From assembly GCF_004323735.1 (NCBI RefSeq), contig NZ_CP036455.1, positions 3,343,101 to 3,407,100 on the forward strand: 64,000 nucleotides of DNA, given 5' to 3'. Below are positions 37,736-46,740 of this stretch, in pieces (positions within the stretch are counted from its first letter, which is position 1; each line of letters opens with the position of its first letter). The translations under genes were made by a program, and so were the position numbers. The DNA is from Streptomonospora litoralis (GTDB taxonomy: Bacteria > Actinomycetota > Actinomycetes > Streptosporangiales > Streptosporangiaceae). The notes below the pieces were generated by a model. The model saw only the letters and a list, made by a program, of their open reading frames with translations. It was not told where the DNA came from and made no database searches.

Positions 37736-40318
37736 CTACCGCGGGTCCGCTTCGGCCGCGGGCAGGCTGACCTCGACCTGCAGCTCGGTGTCGTCGGTGG
37801 CCTCGAAGTCCAGCCGGGCGGCGCGCCCCGCCGCGGCGAGGTCGTCGCCCGCCAGCCGCACCCGGTTGACGTCCTTGCCGCGCACCGCGACGCGTTCGAT
37901 CTCGGCGCGCATGGACAGCTTGGCTTCGGACTTCGCCTTGCGGACCATGCGCAGCACCTCCGAGGCCGACGCGAGAACGACCGGGTCGCCCTCGCGCGCG
38001 GCGGAGCGGAACTCCTCGGCCCCGGGCCACGGCTCGCCGTGCACCGAGCCCTCGTGCCACCAGCTCCACACCTCGTCGGCGACGAAGGGCACGAACGGCG
38101 CGAAGAGCCGCTGCAGCGCCGAGAGCGCGATCAGCAGCGCCGCGCGCGCCGAGGTGGCCGCGGGCGAGGCGCTGTCGTAGGCGCGGGCCTTGACCAGCTC
38201 CAGGTAGTCGTCGCAGAACTCCCAGAAGAACCGCTCGACCCGTTCCAGGGCGCGGGTGTGGTCGTAGCCCTCGAATGCCGTCGTGGCGTCCTCGACGACG
38301 TCGGCGAGGGTCGCCAGCATCGAGCGGTCCAGCGGCTCGGTGACCGCTTCGGGGTCGGCGGGGGTGTCCTCGCCGGCGACCGACAGCGCGAACTTGCTCG
38401 CATTCAGGATCTTGATGCCCAGCCGCCGGCCGACCTTCATCTGGCCTTCGTCCAGCGCGGTGTCCGCGCCGAGGCGACCGCTGGCCGCCCAGTAGCGGAT
38501 GGCGTCGGAGCTGTACTTCTCCAGCAGGTCGATGGGCGTGACGACGTTGCCCTTGGACTTGGACATCTTCTTGCGGTCGGGGTCGAGGATCCACCCCGAG
38601 ACGGCGGTGCCGTGCCAGGGCAGGCTGCCGTGCTCGAAGTGCGACCGCACCACCGTGGCGAACAGCCAGGTGCGGATGATGTCCTGCCCCTGGGGCCGCA
38701 GGTCCATCGGGAAGACCCGCTCGAACAGGTCCGGGTCGCGCTCCCAGCCGCCGGCGATCTGCGGCGTCAGCGACGAGGTGGCCCAGGTGTCCATGATGTC
38801 GGGATCGCCGGTGAATCCGCCCGGTCGGCCGCGCTGGTCGGCGGTGTAACCCTCGGGGGTGTCGGAGCTGGGGTCGACCGGCAGCCGGGACTCGGCCGGC
38901 AGCAGCGGGGAGTCGTAGTCGGGGTTGCCCTCGCCGTCCAGCGCATACCAGACGGGGAACGGGACGCCGAAGAAGCGCTGGCGGCTGATCAGCCAGTCGC
39001 CGTTGAGGCCCTCGACCCAGTGCTCGTAGCGCGAGCGCATGTGGTCGGGGTACCAGTTCAGCTCCCGCCCGCGTGCCAGCAGGTCGTCGCGCACGCCGGT
39101 GTCCCGCCCGCCGTTGCGGATGTACCACTGGCGGGTGGTGACGATCTCCAGCGGCTTGTCGCCCTTCTCGTAGAACTTCACCGGGTGGGTGATGGGGCTG
39201 GGCTCGGCGAGGAGGTCGCCCGACTCGCGCAGCAGCTCGACCATGCGTTCGCGGGCGGTGTGCACGGTGGCGCCGGCCAGGCGCGCGTAGGCGTCGCCGC
39301 CGCCCGCCGCGGCGACGGCCTCCGGCGGCTCGGAGACGATACGGCCGTCCCAGCCGACGACGGGCCGGGTGGGCAGCTGCAGCTCGCGCCACCAGGTGAC
39401 GTCGGTGGTGTCGCCGAAGGTGCAGATCATCGCGACGCCGGAGCCCTTCTCCGGGTCGGCCAGGCGGTGCGCAACGACGGGGACCTCGACCCCGAAGACC
39501 GGCGTGCGCACCGTGCTGCCGAACAGGTCGCGGTACCGCTCGTCGTCGGGGTGGGCCACCAGCGCGACGCAGGCGGGCAGCAGTTCGGGACGCGTGGTCT
39601 CGATGACGACCGGCTCCGCTCCCGCGCCGTGGAAGGCGACCTTGTGGTAGGCGCTGGGCCGCTCACGGTCCTCCAGCTCGGCCTGCGCCACGGCGGTGCG
39701 GAAGGTGACGTCCCACAGCGTGGGTGCCTCGGCCATGTAGGCCTCGCCGCGGGCGAGGTTGCGCAGGAAGGCGCGCTGCGAGGCGGCGCGGGAGTTGTCG
39801 TCGATGGTGGCGTAGGTGTAGCGCCAGTCGACGCTGAGGCCCAGCCGCCGCCAGATGCCCTCGAAAACCTTCTCGTCCTCGACGGTCAGCCGGTCGCACA
39901 GCTCGATGAAGTTGCGCCGCGAGATGGGCACCTGCCGCTTGGGGTCGGGCTTGGCCGGCGGGGTGAAGTCGGGGTCGTAGGCGACGCTCGGGTCGCAGCG
40001 CACACCGTAGTAGTTCTGCACCCGCCGCTCGGTGGGCAGCCCGTTGTCGTCCCAGCCCATCGGGTAGAAGACCGACTTGCCGCGCATCCGCTGGAAGCGG
40101 GCGATGGTGTCGGTATGGGTGTAGGAGAAGACGTGCCCGATGTGCAGCGAACCGGAGACCGTGGGCGGCGGGGTGTCGATCGCGTAGATCTCGGAGCGGC
40201 TTCTGGTGCGGTCGAAGTGGTAGACGCCCGACTCGTCCCATACGTCGACCCATTTCTCCTCGATACCGTCGAGCGAGGGCTTGTCGGGCACACGGAAGGA
40301 ACGCGAGCGGTTGGTCAT
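37736..40318 (-). CDS. valS: valyl-tRNA synthetase
   Basis: The 860-residue class I synthetase carries HIGH at residues 59-62 (GSLHIGHVFSYTHTD) and KMSKSKGN near residue 585. A large CP1 editing domain lies between them (the TTRPELLPACVALVAHPDDERY region), and an anticodon-binding helical domain and short C-terminus follow. It charges tRNA-Val and edits mischarged threonine. ATG at 40318 gives the family-typical N-terminus; the frame extends upstream only as low-quality sequence. It is not part of the conserved ceo-dut block in mycobacteria, so its place between dut and the DUF4193 gene is lineage-specific. About 165 bases separate it from dut. Confidence 0.97.
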   Translation of the reverse strand: MTNRSRSFRVPDKPSLDGIEEKWVDVWDESGVYHFDRTRSRSEIYAIDTPPPTVSGSLHIGHVFSYTHTDTIARFQRMRGKSVFYPMGWDDNGLPTERRVQNYYGVRCDPSVAYDPDFTPPAKPDPKRQVPISRRNFIELCDRLTVEDEKVFEGIWRRLGLSVDWRYTYATIDDNSRAASQRAFLRNLARGEAYMAEAPTLWDVTFRTAVAQAELEDRERPSAYHKVAFHGAGAEPVVIETTRPELLPACVALVAHPDDERYRDLFGSTVRTPVFGVEVPVVAHRLADPEKGSGVAMICTFGDTTDVTWWRELQLPTRPVVGWDGRIVSEPPEAVAAAGGGDAYARLAGATVHTARERMVELLRESGDLLAEPSPITHPVKFYEKGDKPLEIVTTRQWYIRNGGRDTGVRDDLLARGRELNWYPDHMRSRYEHWVEGLNGDWLISRQRFFGVPFPVWYALDGEGNPDYDSPLLPAESRLPVDPSSDTPEGYTADQRGRPGGFTGDPDIMDTWATSSLTPQIAGGWERDPDLFERVFPMDLRPQGQDIIRTWLFATVVRSHFEHGSLPWHGTAVSGWILDPDRKKMSKSKGNVVTPIDLLEKYSSDAIRYWAASGRLGADTALDEGQMKVGRRLGIKILNASKFALSVAGEDTPADPEAVTEPLDRSMLATLADVVEDATTAFEGYDHTRALERVERFFWEFCDDYLELVKARAYDSASPAATSARAALLIALSALQRLFAPFVPFVADEVWSWWHEGSVHGEPWPGAEEFRSAAREGDPVVLASASEVLRMVRKAKSEAKLSMRAEIERVAVRGKDVNRVRLAGDDLAAAGRAARLDFEATDDTELQVEVSLPAAEADPR

Positions 40319-40589
40319 GCGCCAATGGTATTGGTTTCGCGGCCCTGGTCGCTCCGCTTCGCCGCCCCTCGGACGAGGCGCTCCGGGCGAAGCCGCCGTC
40401 GGCGGCGACGCGCCCCCGCGGGGCGACGGGCCGCCGCGCGCAGCATGACAGTATTCCGGCAGGCGCATCCGCCGACCGGGGCGCGCCGGCGGGCGAGGCT
40501 CGCCCGAGCGCCGCTCGCGGCTACGCGGATGCGGGCGGCCGCATCACGGCCGCGTGGCCAGTGAGGCTAGAAGGGAAGCGATCCGACAG

Positions 40590-40889
40590 ATGGCTAAGAA
40601 GAGGAACGGTGAGTTCGCCGCACAGGTCGTCGGCAGCGTCACCGCTCTTGCGGCGGCCTTCGTCGCCCGCAAGGCACTGACGTTCGCCTGGACCCAGGCC
40701 ACCGGCAAGGCTCCGCCGACCGAGCCGGAGTCCCCGGACGTCAGTCTGAGTGAGGCGCTGGGCTGGGCCGTGGTCACCGGTGTCGGCATGGAGGTCACCC
40801 GCGTGCTCGCGGTGCGCGCCGCCTACCGCCGGTTCTTCGACGCGGGCCACCAGAGCGGCGTCGTGGGCATCGACGTGGACGTCGACTGA
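40590..40889 (+). CDS. DUF4235 membrane-associated protein
   Basis: The 99-residue protein has a basic start, one hydrophobic segment (about residues 10-26) with the FAAQVVGSVTALAAAFVARKALTFAWTQATGK pattern of DUF4235, and a second weaker one (LGWAVVTGVGMEVTRVLAVRAAYRRF) near residues 52-77. The function of the family is unknown. The ATG at 40590 follows AAGGGAAG by about 11 bases; a GTG at 40554 in frame would add 12 residues. It is divergent from valS and convergent with the EcsC-like gene. Confidence 0.8.
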   Translation: MAKKRNGEFAAQVVGSVTALAAAFVARKALTFAWTQATGKAPPTEPESPDVSLSEALGWAVVTGVGMEVTRVLAVRAAYRRFFDAGHQSGVVGIDVDVD

Positions 40890-40952
40890 CCGGGCGCCCG
40901 CGTGCGCTCCCCCGCCGGCGCGGCGGCCGGCCGCCGCGTCGGCGGGGGCGCC

Positions 40953-41843
40953 TCAGCGGCCCCGGGTGAGCTCGCTCCCCGCCTCGTCGCCGTCGGAGTC
41001 GAGCCCGCGCGTCGCCGGTGCGTCCGGCAGCCCGCGGCCGCGCAGGTCCTTGCGCACCGATTCGGCCAGGGCGCGGGTGGCTGCGCGGTTGAGCGCGCCC
41101 CCGGCCACGGCTCCGGTCAGGTAGGGCCCCAGCGTCGACAGGTGGCGCCCCATGAGCCGCAGCAGCCGGCGGCGCAGCGCCGCCTTGGCCGCCGCCCCCA
41201 GCGTCACCGACAGCGACTCGCCGGCACTGAGGGGGTCGATCCCGCGCTTGCGGGCCCAGGCCGCCACGTAGCCGCTGGTGCGTTGCAGGCGCGATCCGGG
41301 CGCGGGCGCGCCGTAGACCTCGTGCAGTTCGGCGATGAGCTTGACCTCGACCGCGGCGACGACGACCGTCTCGGCCACGATCTGGGCAGGCGCCGAAAGC
41401 AGTAGCGGCGGCGCGGTGAACTGCACCGCGGCCAGCGCGCCGCCGGCGGCGCCCACGGTTGTCGTGGCATGCGAGGCGTTGCGCGCCAGCGCATCGGCGA
41501 GGTCCTCGCCGTCGAGGCCCTCGTGGTGGCGCATCAGGGTCTCGCGGTCGCGCACCGGGATGCGCGGCGCGATCTCGTTGGCGAACATGTCGGCCAGCCA
41601 CCGCCCGCCCGCGGCCCCGCCGTCGCGCGCCGCCCGCGCGCGCCCGGACAGCGCCGCGGCAAGCCGGCCCAAAAGCCCGGCCCGGCGCTTGGAGTCGGTG
41701 TCCCCGGCGTCGAGGATCTCGCCCACCAGGGCGCCGATATCGTCCTGTCCGGCCACCGCGATCTCGGTGCCCGGCTCGGCGCCGTCGCGCCGCCGCGATC
41801 CGTTGTCGGCCCACCCGCCGTCTGCGGCACTATCCTCGGACAT
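40953..41843 (-). CDS. EcsC-like protein
   Basis: The 296-residue protein has a polar start and then a mostly helical region with LAAALSGRARAARDGG. A central hydrophobic hairpin follows (TTTVGAAGGALAAVQFTAPPLLLSAPAQIVAETVVVAAVEVKLIAEL, about residues 127-173) and a basic AARALAESVRKDLR-type C-terminus. The layout resembles EcsC-family proteins, which accompany ABC transporters in Firmicutes, but the match is by pattern only. The function is unknown. It may associate with the membrane through the central hairpin. Confidence 0.6.
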   Translation of the reverse strand: MSEDSAADGGWADNGSRRRDGAEPGTEIAVAGQDDIGALVGEILDAGDTDSKRRAGLLGRLAAALSGRARAARDGGAAGGRWLADMFANEIAPRIPVRDRETLMRHHEGLDGEDLADALARNASHATTTVGAAGGALAAVQFTAPPLLLSAPAQIVAETVVVAAVEVKLIAELHEVYGAPAPGSRLQRTSGYVAAWARKRGIDPLSAGESLSVTLGAAAKAALRRRLLRLMGRHLSTLGPYLTGAVAGGALNRAATRALAESVRKDLRGRGLPDAPATRGLDSDGDEAGSELTRGR

Positions 41844-41941
41844 CGGCCCCCCAATTCCCAGCTTTCTCTCAGCTGCGGTCTCCGCACTTACAAAGCTAAG
41901 GGAAGCCGGGAATCAATAGCGGACCGCGAGCCGCAAAGGAC

Positions 41942-41973
41942 GATGCGTCCCCGGGGGGACCCGGGGACGCATC
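41942..41973 (-). terminator. hairpin terminator of the DUF4193 gene
   Basis: A perfect 14-bp stem (41942-41955 with 41960-41973) with a 4-base loop, 54 bases downstream of the DUF4193 stop on the minus strand. Confidence 0.85.
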
Positions 41974-42026
41974 ACATGCCGCGGCGAAAGCCGGTCGAGG
42001 CATTCGGGGAAAGGACGCCGCCGGGC

Positions 42027-42326
42027 TCAGGCGGCGCACTCCTTGCAGACGAGCTGCCCCTTCCTCTGCTCAGCCAACTGGCTGCGGTGGTGCACCAGGA
42101 AGCAGCGCGAGCAGGTGAACTCGTCGGCCTGGCGCGGAAGCACCCGGACCGCCAACTCCTCACCGGAGAGGTCGGCGCCGGGGAGTTCCATCCCCTCGGC
42201 GACCTCGTCGGGGTCGACGTCGATGGTGCTGGTGCCCTTGTCGACGCGGCGGGCCTGCAGCTCCTGCAGGCTGTCCTCGTTGATGTCCTCGTCGGTCTTA
42301 CGCGGGCTGTCGTAATCGGTGGCCAT
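42027..42326 (-). CDS. DUF4193 zinc-ribbon-like protein
   Basis: The 99-residue protein opens with MATDYDSPRK and an acidic helix, then has a conserved EELAVRVLPRQADEFTCSRCFLVHHRSQLA block. Four cysteines (72, 75, 94 and 97) form two CxxC pairs of a probable zinc ribbon, ending in CKECAA. It matches DUF4193 (M. tuberculosis Rv2699c), part of the conserved dut-suhB-sigA region of actinobacteria. The function is unknown. A likely -10 (TAGAAC, 42348-42353 on the minus strand) gives a short leader with GGAG before the ATG. Confidence 0.92.
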   Translation of the reverse strand: MATDYDSPRKTDEDINEDSLQELQARRVDKGTSTIDVDPDEVAEGMELPGADLSGEELAVRVLPRQADEFTCSRCFLVHHRSQLAEQRKGQLVCKECAA

Positions 42327-42809
42327 TTGGCTAACTCCATCCCCCTCGTTCTATGCCTCGTCGCGCGCTACCAACGCTTGAGAGCCTCGTTTTGTGCCCG
42401 AACCCGCTGGAAACTTCCGCCGGCGTAAGTGGACTATGACCCCTCCCGGGTGCAGTCGCACCACATAGCAGCACCCTGTGAATGGAACCGATCGCGCCTC
42501 GTCGCGCCGTGGATCCACTCGTCCTCATGTGCTACCCAACGCCTGCCGGATTCCGACCTGTTTCCACGTCTTTCCTCGCTCCTCGGGAGCACCCGGTACT
42601 CGCAAGCGGCGAGGTAAGAACATACACGCGCACTGCGGTGTTTATTCCCGCAGCGTTCACGCCCGGGAGAGCATACCCACCCGCGGCGTACGCACGGTCC
42701 CGGGGTCGTCGTGTCGTAGAACACGTATGAGTATCACGCCTGAGCCCCGACGCGCAGGATCTTCGGCGACCCCGCAACCGGCCGGAGGCACCCGGGCGGC
42801 CAGATGCTA
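42327..42809. other. intergenic region without a supported gene
   Basis: The 483 bases between the DUF4193 start and the cutS stop have lower GC than the surroundings. They hold the probable DUF4193 promoter near 42348-42353. Open frames here are arginine/proline-rich, lack binding sites and match no family. No tRNA or clear hairpin was recognised. Confidence 0.5.
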
Positions 42810-44089
42810 CTACCTGGCGGGCGAGGCCGACGCGTCGCGGTGCTCGCCGGGGAAGCGCACGGTGACGACGAGGCCGCCGCCCTGGCGCGGCCAGACACTG
42901 ACCGACGCGCCGTGCGCACGCACGACCGAGCGCACGATCGACAGGCCCAGCCCGGCGCTGCGCCCGGATTTGACGCGGTCGCCCGAGGCCCGGCGGAACG
43001 GCTCGAACAGGCCCTCGATCTCGTATCCGGCGATGACCGGACCGGAGTTCTCCACCTGCACCGCCGGGGAGTTCTCGTAGATGCCCGAGCGCACGGTGAT
43101 CTCACCGCCGCTGACGTTGTAGCGCAGCGCGTTCTCCATCAGATTGGCCACCAGGCGCTCCAGCAGCACGGGGTCGCCGATGACCCCGGCGCCGCGCAGA
43201 TCGGTGCGCAGGGTCACGTCCGACTTCTCCAGCTCCTCGGTGAGCTGGCTGAGCACGGACTCCACGACCTCGCCCACGTCGACCTGGGTGCGCACGTCGA
43301 GTTCGCGGTCGCTCTTGGCCAGGAACAGCAGGCCGTCGATGAGGCGCTCGTGGCGGGAGTTGGTCTCCAGCAGCGTGCGGCCGACGGTTTTCAGGTCGGC
43401 GGAGGCGTCGGGGTCGCTGAGGGCGACCTCCAGCAGCGTGCGGTTGATGGCCAGCGGGGTGCGCAGTTCATGGGAGGCGTTGGCGACGAAGCGGCGCTGG
43501 CCGTCGAAGGCGCGGTCCAGACGCTCCAGCATCCCGTCGAAGGTGTCGGCCAGCTCGCGGATCTCGTCGTCGGGGCCGTCCAGGGCGATGCGCTCGTGCA
43601 GGGAGCGCTCGGAGAGCCGCCGCGCGATATGGGTGATCTTGTGCAGCGGCGACAGTGCACGGCCCGCGACGAAGTAGCCCAGCCCGACGGCCAGCAGGCC
43701 CACGATGACCAGGGCGATGACCGAGAAGCGGGTGACCTCGGCCAGCACCATCTCGATCCACTCGGTCTTGTATTCCTCCAGCTCGGCCGGGGCGGTGTTG
43801 GGCATCGTGAAATTGAGGTTGTCGAGCAGCCCCGCCACGATGATGTAGTTCAGCAGCACCAGCAGCGACCCGGCGGCGAAGAACAGCATCCCGTAGATCA
43901 GGGTGAGGCGCGCGCGCAGGCTGAGGTTGTCGGTGAAGCGGTAAACGCCGCCGGCGACCGGCCCCGGCGGCTTGGCCGAGGATGCGGAGGGCTCGGCGGA
44001 GAGCCGCCGCCAGGTTCCGGTGTCCCCCGGCGGAGTCGGCGCCACCTCCTGCGGGGAGGCGCCGTTGTCCGGGCGCTGTTCCGGCGCGG

Positions 44090-44093
<4 letters not shown>
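42810..44093 (-). CDS. cutS: CutS sensor histidine kinase, cysteine-free variant
   Basis: The 427-residue kinase has a cytoplasmic N-terminal stretch of about 55 residues and two membrane helices (about 62-90 and 122-147). These enclose a short outer loop (NFTMPNTAPAELEEYKTEW). A HAMP linker, a dimerisation/phosphoacceptor domain with the HELRTPLA box near residue 208, and an ATPase domain with NLMENALRY and GLGLSIVRSVV follow. It pairs with CutR. Streptomyces CutS is reported to have two conserved outer cysteines; this protein contains no cysteine at all, so a disulfide-based signal cannot operate. The start overlaps the cutR stop by 4 bases. Confidence 0.9.
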
Positions 44094-44743
<650 letters not shown>

Positions 44744-44784
44744 TGTGAGTTCGTCGTCCTTAGCTCTTCCACGGCCGGGGTGGG

Positions 44785-44820
44785 CCGCTGCCGGCGCATC
44801 CCCCAACACACCGGCAGCGG
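44785..44820. repeat. cutR-leader hairpin, copy A
   Basis: A perfect 10-bp stem (44785-44794 with 44811-44820) has a 16-base loop containing CATCCCCCAAC. Copy B at 45081-45115 has the same fold, the loop core ATCCCCCAAC and a compensated stem change, so the structure seems to be maintained. It lies 42 bases upstream of the cutR start codon on the minus strand. Confidence 0.7.
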
Positions 44821-44863
44821 CGCTTATGACCCCCGGCTGCACTTACCGTTATCGCATCCGCCC

Positions 44864-44880
44864 GATAAGGATGAGGTAAG
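44864..44880. promoter_or_regulatory. candidate CutR box A (two TAAG repeats, 11 bases apart)
   Basis: GATAAGGATGAGGTAAG contains TAAG at 44866 and 44877, one helical turn apart, as typical of OmpR-family direct-repeat sites. It is about 120-140 bases upstream of cutR. Binding by CutR is inferred from location and duplication. Confidence 0.5.
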
Positions 44881-45080
44881 CCCCTGCGTCCCGTGGGAAC
44901 GCTGCGGACCTGCGCCCGCCGACCTCCGTGCGGAGGTGGGCGGACGGCCCCATCCCGAGCCGGAGAGGCTCCGGCGGCGGATGCGCGGCAACCCGGGGTA
45001 GCCGCCGGGGAGCCGGCTTCCGCGATGGACCCGAAGCCGCATCGCCGCCCCTTGCGCGGCTCCCTCGTCGTGCGCGGGTG

Positions 45081-45115
45081 TCGCTGCCGACGTATCCCCC
45101 AACCGCCGGCAGCGA
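45081..45115. repeat. cutR-leader hairpin, copy B
   Basis: A 9-bp stem (45081-45089 with 45107-45115) with a 17-base loop shares the ATCCCCCAAC loop core with copy A. The outer stem pair is C-G in copy A and T-A in copy B at the corresponding position. Confidence 0.65.
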
Positions 45116-45151
45116 CGATCACCCCGCACATTTCGAATCTGACACATCCAG

Positions 45152-45168
45152 GATAAGAAAGAAGTAAG
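45152..45168. promoter_or_regulatory. candidate CutR box B (two TAAG repeats, 11 bases apart)
   Basis: GATAAGAAAGAAGTAAG has TAAG at 45154 and 45165, with the same 11-base period as box A and the same downstream GCC context. It is 290 bases before the small protein gene at 45459. Function is inferred. Confidence 0.5.
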
Positions 45169-45458
45169 CCCTGGCCTACATCGCGAAATGTGGTGTAGGG
45201 CACCGTGCGGGCCGGTCGCGCGGACGGGCGGCGACGTGGTCGAGTGTCCCACGGCGGGCCACCGGTCCTTCGGGGCGCGCAAGACCCCGCCCGCCCGGGA
45301 GAATCACAGCTCGGTCACGCACGTTTGACCGGACCGCAGACGTGGGTATGGCCGTCACCTGCGGGTCGCGTCCGGTCTCGACACCGCAGTCCCCTGTCTG
45401 GCTGAACCAGCGCCCCAACGGCGCTGTCCAGCACTGACGCGATGAAAAGTGAGGTGAA

Positions 45459-45626
45459 ATGGGCGAGTTCCGCGCGGAGATCAAGGGCCGCATCATGGAG
45501 ATCCGCCAGTCGCTTCAGGCGGCGCAGGCCGCGGGAGACGAAGACCTCGCCGACGTCCACCTGTCGGAAATCGAGGACCTGCACCGCATCGCCGCTCGCA
45601 ACGGAGTCGACACCGGCTGCGTGTGA
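45459..45626 (+). CDS. 55-residue helical small protein
   Basis: ATG at 45459 has GAGG 4 bases upstream (45451-45454) and opens a 56-codon frame. The product, beginning MGEFRAEIKGRIMEIRQSL and ending RNGVDTGCV, is predicted to be almost entirely helical with charged heptad-like spacing. Its composition (balanced Glu/Arg/Ala, few Pro/Gly) and codon third-position GC fit real coding sequence. It resembles short uncharacterised actinobacterial proteins with an LEDLxRIA segment, from memory only. It is too short for many gene finders. A strong hairpin follows about 120 bases later. Function unknown. Confidence 0.72.
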   Translation: MGEFRAEIKGRIMEIRQSLQAAQAAGDEDLADVHLSEIEDLHRIAARNGVDTGCV

Positions 45627-45747
45627 GCACCGCATAGGGCGCCGTCTCGAAGCACTTCGGCCTCGACCCGAAGCGGCGCGCAGCAGAGGCCGAGCCGGTC
45701 GCCGCGGCGGGGCTGGGAGGGCAGTTCCGCCGCGACCGACGACGATT

Positions 45748-45778
45748 CCGCCCCCGGAGCGCGCGGCTCCGGGGGCGG
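45748..45778. terminator. bidirectional hairpin between the small protein gene and suhB
   Basis: A perfect 13-bp stem (45748-45760 with 45766-45778) with a GCGCG loop. It lies between the stop of the small gene (+, 45626) and the stop of suhB (-, 45838), and could serve both. Confidence 0.85.
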
Positions 45779-45837
45779 TCTCGTGTCCGCCTGTCCGTTC
45801 CCGGGCGGGCATGGCGGCGTTGGGGCCGCAAGCGGCC

Positions 45838-46659
45838 TCAGCCCGCCGCGGGGACGTCGGTGTCGGCGCCCAGCGGGGCGAGCAGATCGTGCAGCTGCGC
45901 GAACAGCTCGGGCGGGGCCGCGATCAGCAGCTCGGAGTTGGGCGGTGCGCCGTGCAGGCCGCCGACCCGGGCGCCGGCCTCCTGGGCGATGAGGGCCGCA
46001 GCGCCCCAGTCCCACTGGTTGAGCCCGCGCTCGTAGTAGGCGTCGGAACGGCCGCGCGCCAGCTCGCACAGGTCAACGGAGGCCGAGCCGCCGCGCCGGA
46101 TGTCGCGGATGCGCGGCAGTACCGCGCGCAGCACCTCGGCCTGCTGGGCCCGCCGCCCGGCGTCGTAGCCGAACCCGGTGGCCACCAGCGCCAACTCCAG
46201 CGGGACGGCCGGCGCCGCGCTGATGGGCTCGCCGTTGCAGAACGCCCCGCCACCGAGCACAGCGGTGTACAGGTCGCCGCGCGCGGGTGCGTAGACCGCG
46301 CCCGCCACCACCTCGCCGCCGGTCTCCGCGGCGATGGACACGGCCCACTCAGCCCGGCCGTAGAGGTAGTTGACGGTGCCGTCGATGGGGTCGACGATCC
46401 AGCGGACGGCGCCCTGGCCGGGCTCGGCGCCGCCTTCCTCCCCCAGCACGGGATCGCCGGGGCGGATCCCGTGGATGCGTTTGCGGATCGACGCCTCGAC
46501 CGAGCGGTCCATCTCGGTGACGACGTCGGTGGGCGAGGACTTGGTGTCGAGGACCCCGATCCCGGCCTGGCCCTCGGCCGCGGCGCGACCGCCCTCCTGG
46601 GCGGCCTCCACCGCCAGGGCCAGCAGCGCCGCCCGGTCCTCACTCGGTGTCGTGGACAT
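45838..46659 (-). CDS. suhB: inositol monophosphatase family protein
   Basis: The 273-residue protein shows the metal-dependent phosphatase motifs GEEGG, WIVDPIDGTVNYL (near residues 87-99) and the later NQWDWGAAALIAQEAGARV, which supplies the third metal-binding aspartate. The family hydrolyses inositol-1-phosphate or related phosphate esters using Mg2+ and Li+-sensitive chemistry. In M. tuberculosis suhB (Rv2701c) lies in the same dut-DUF4193 neighbourhood near sigA. In actinobacteria inositol feeds phosphatidylinositol and mycothiol. It runs convergently to the small protein gene. Confidence 0.94.
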   Translation of the reverse strand: MSTTPSEDRAALLALAVEAAQEGGRAAAEGQAGIGVLDTKSSPTDVVTEMDRSVEASIRKRIHGIRPGDPVLGEEGGAEPGQGAVRWIVDPIDGTVNYLYGRAEWAVSIAAETGGEVVAGAVYAPARGDLYTAVLGGGAFCNGEPISAAPAVPLELALVATGFGYDAGRRAQQAEVLRAVLPRIRDIRRGGSASVDLCELARGRSDAYYERGLNQWDWGAAALIAQEAGARVGGLHGAPPNSELLIAAPPELFAQLHDLLAPLGADTDVPAAG

Positions 46660-46740
46660 CGGTCCCCCGTTCGTGGTTCTGCGCCTGAGCGGGCGCGGAT
46701 TCGCCCACCCGGTTGCGTGTACGTGCCGGGCCCGAGCCGC

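Noticed and set aside
40319-40589. Alternative upstream starts for valS and the DUF4235 gene.
   Set aside because: Sequence upstream of the chosen starts is low-complexity and not family-like, and no better ribosome binding site was found.
44760-45203. Minus-strand frame of 147 residues upstream of cutR, with a repeated VAAGGWGIRRQ-type peptide.
   Set aside because: The repetition comes from the duplicated hairpins. No binding site or family match is seen, and the frame ends within the cutR leader.
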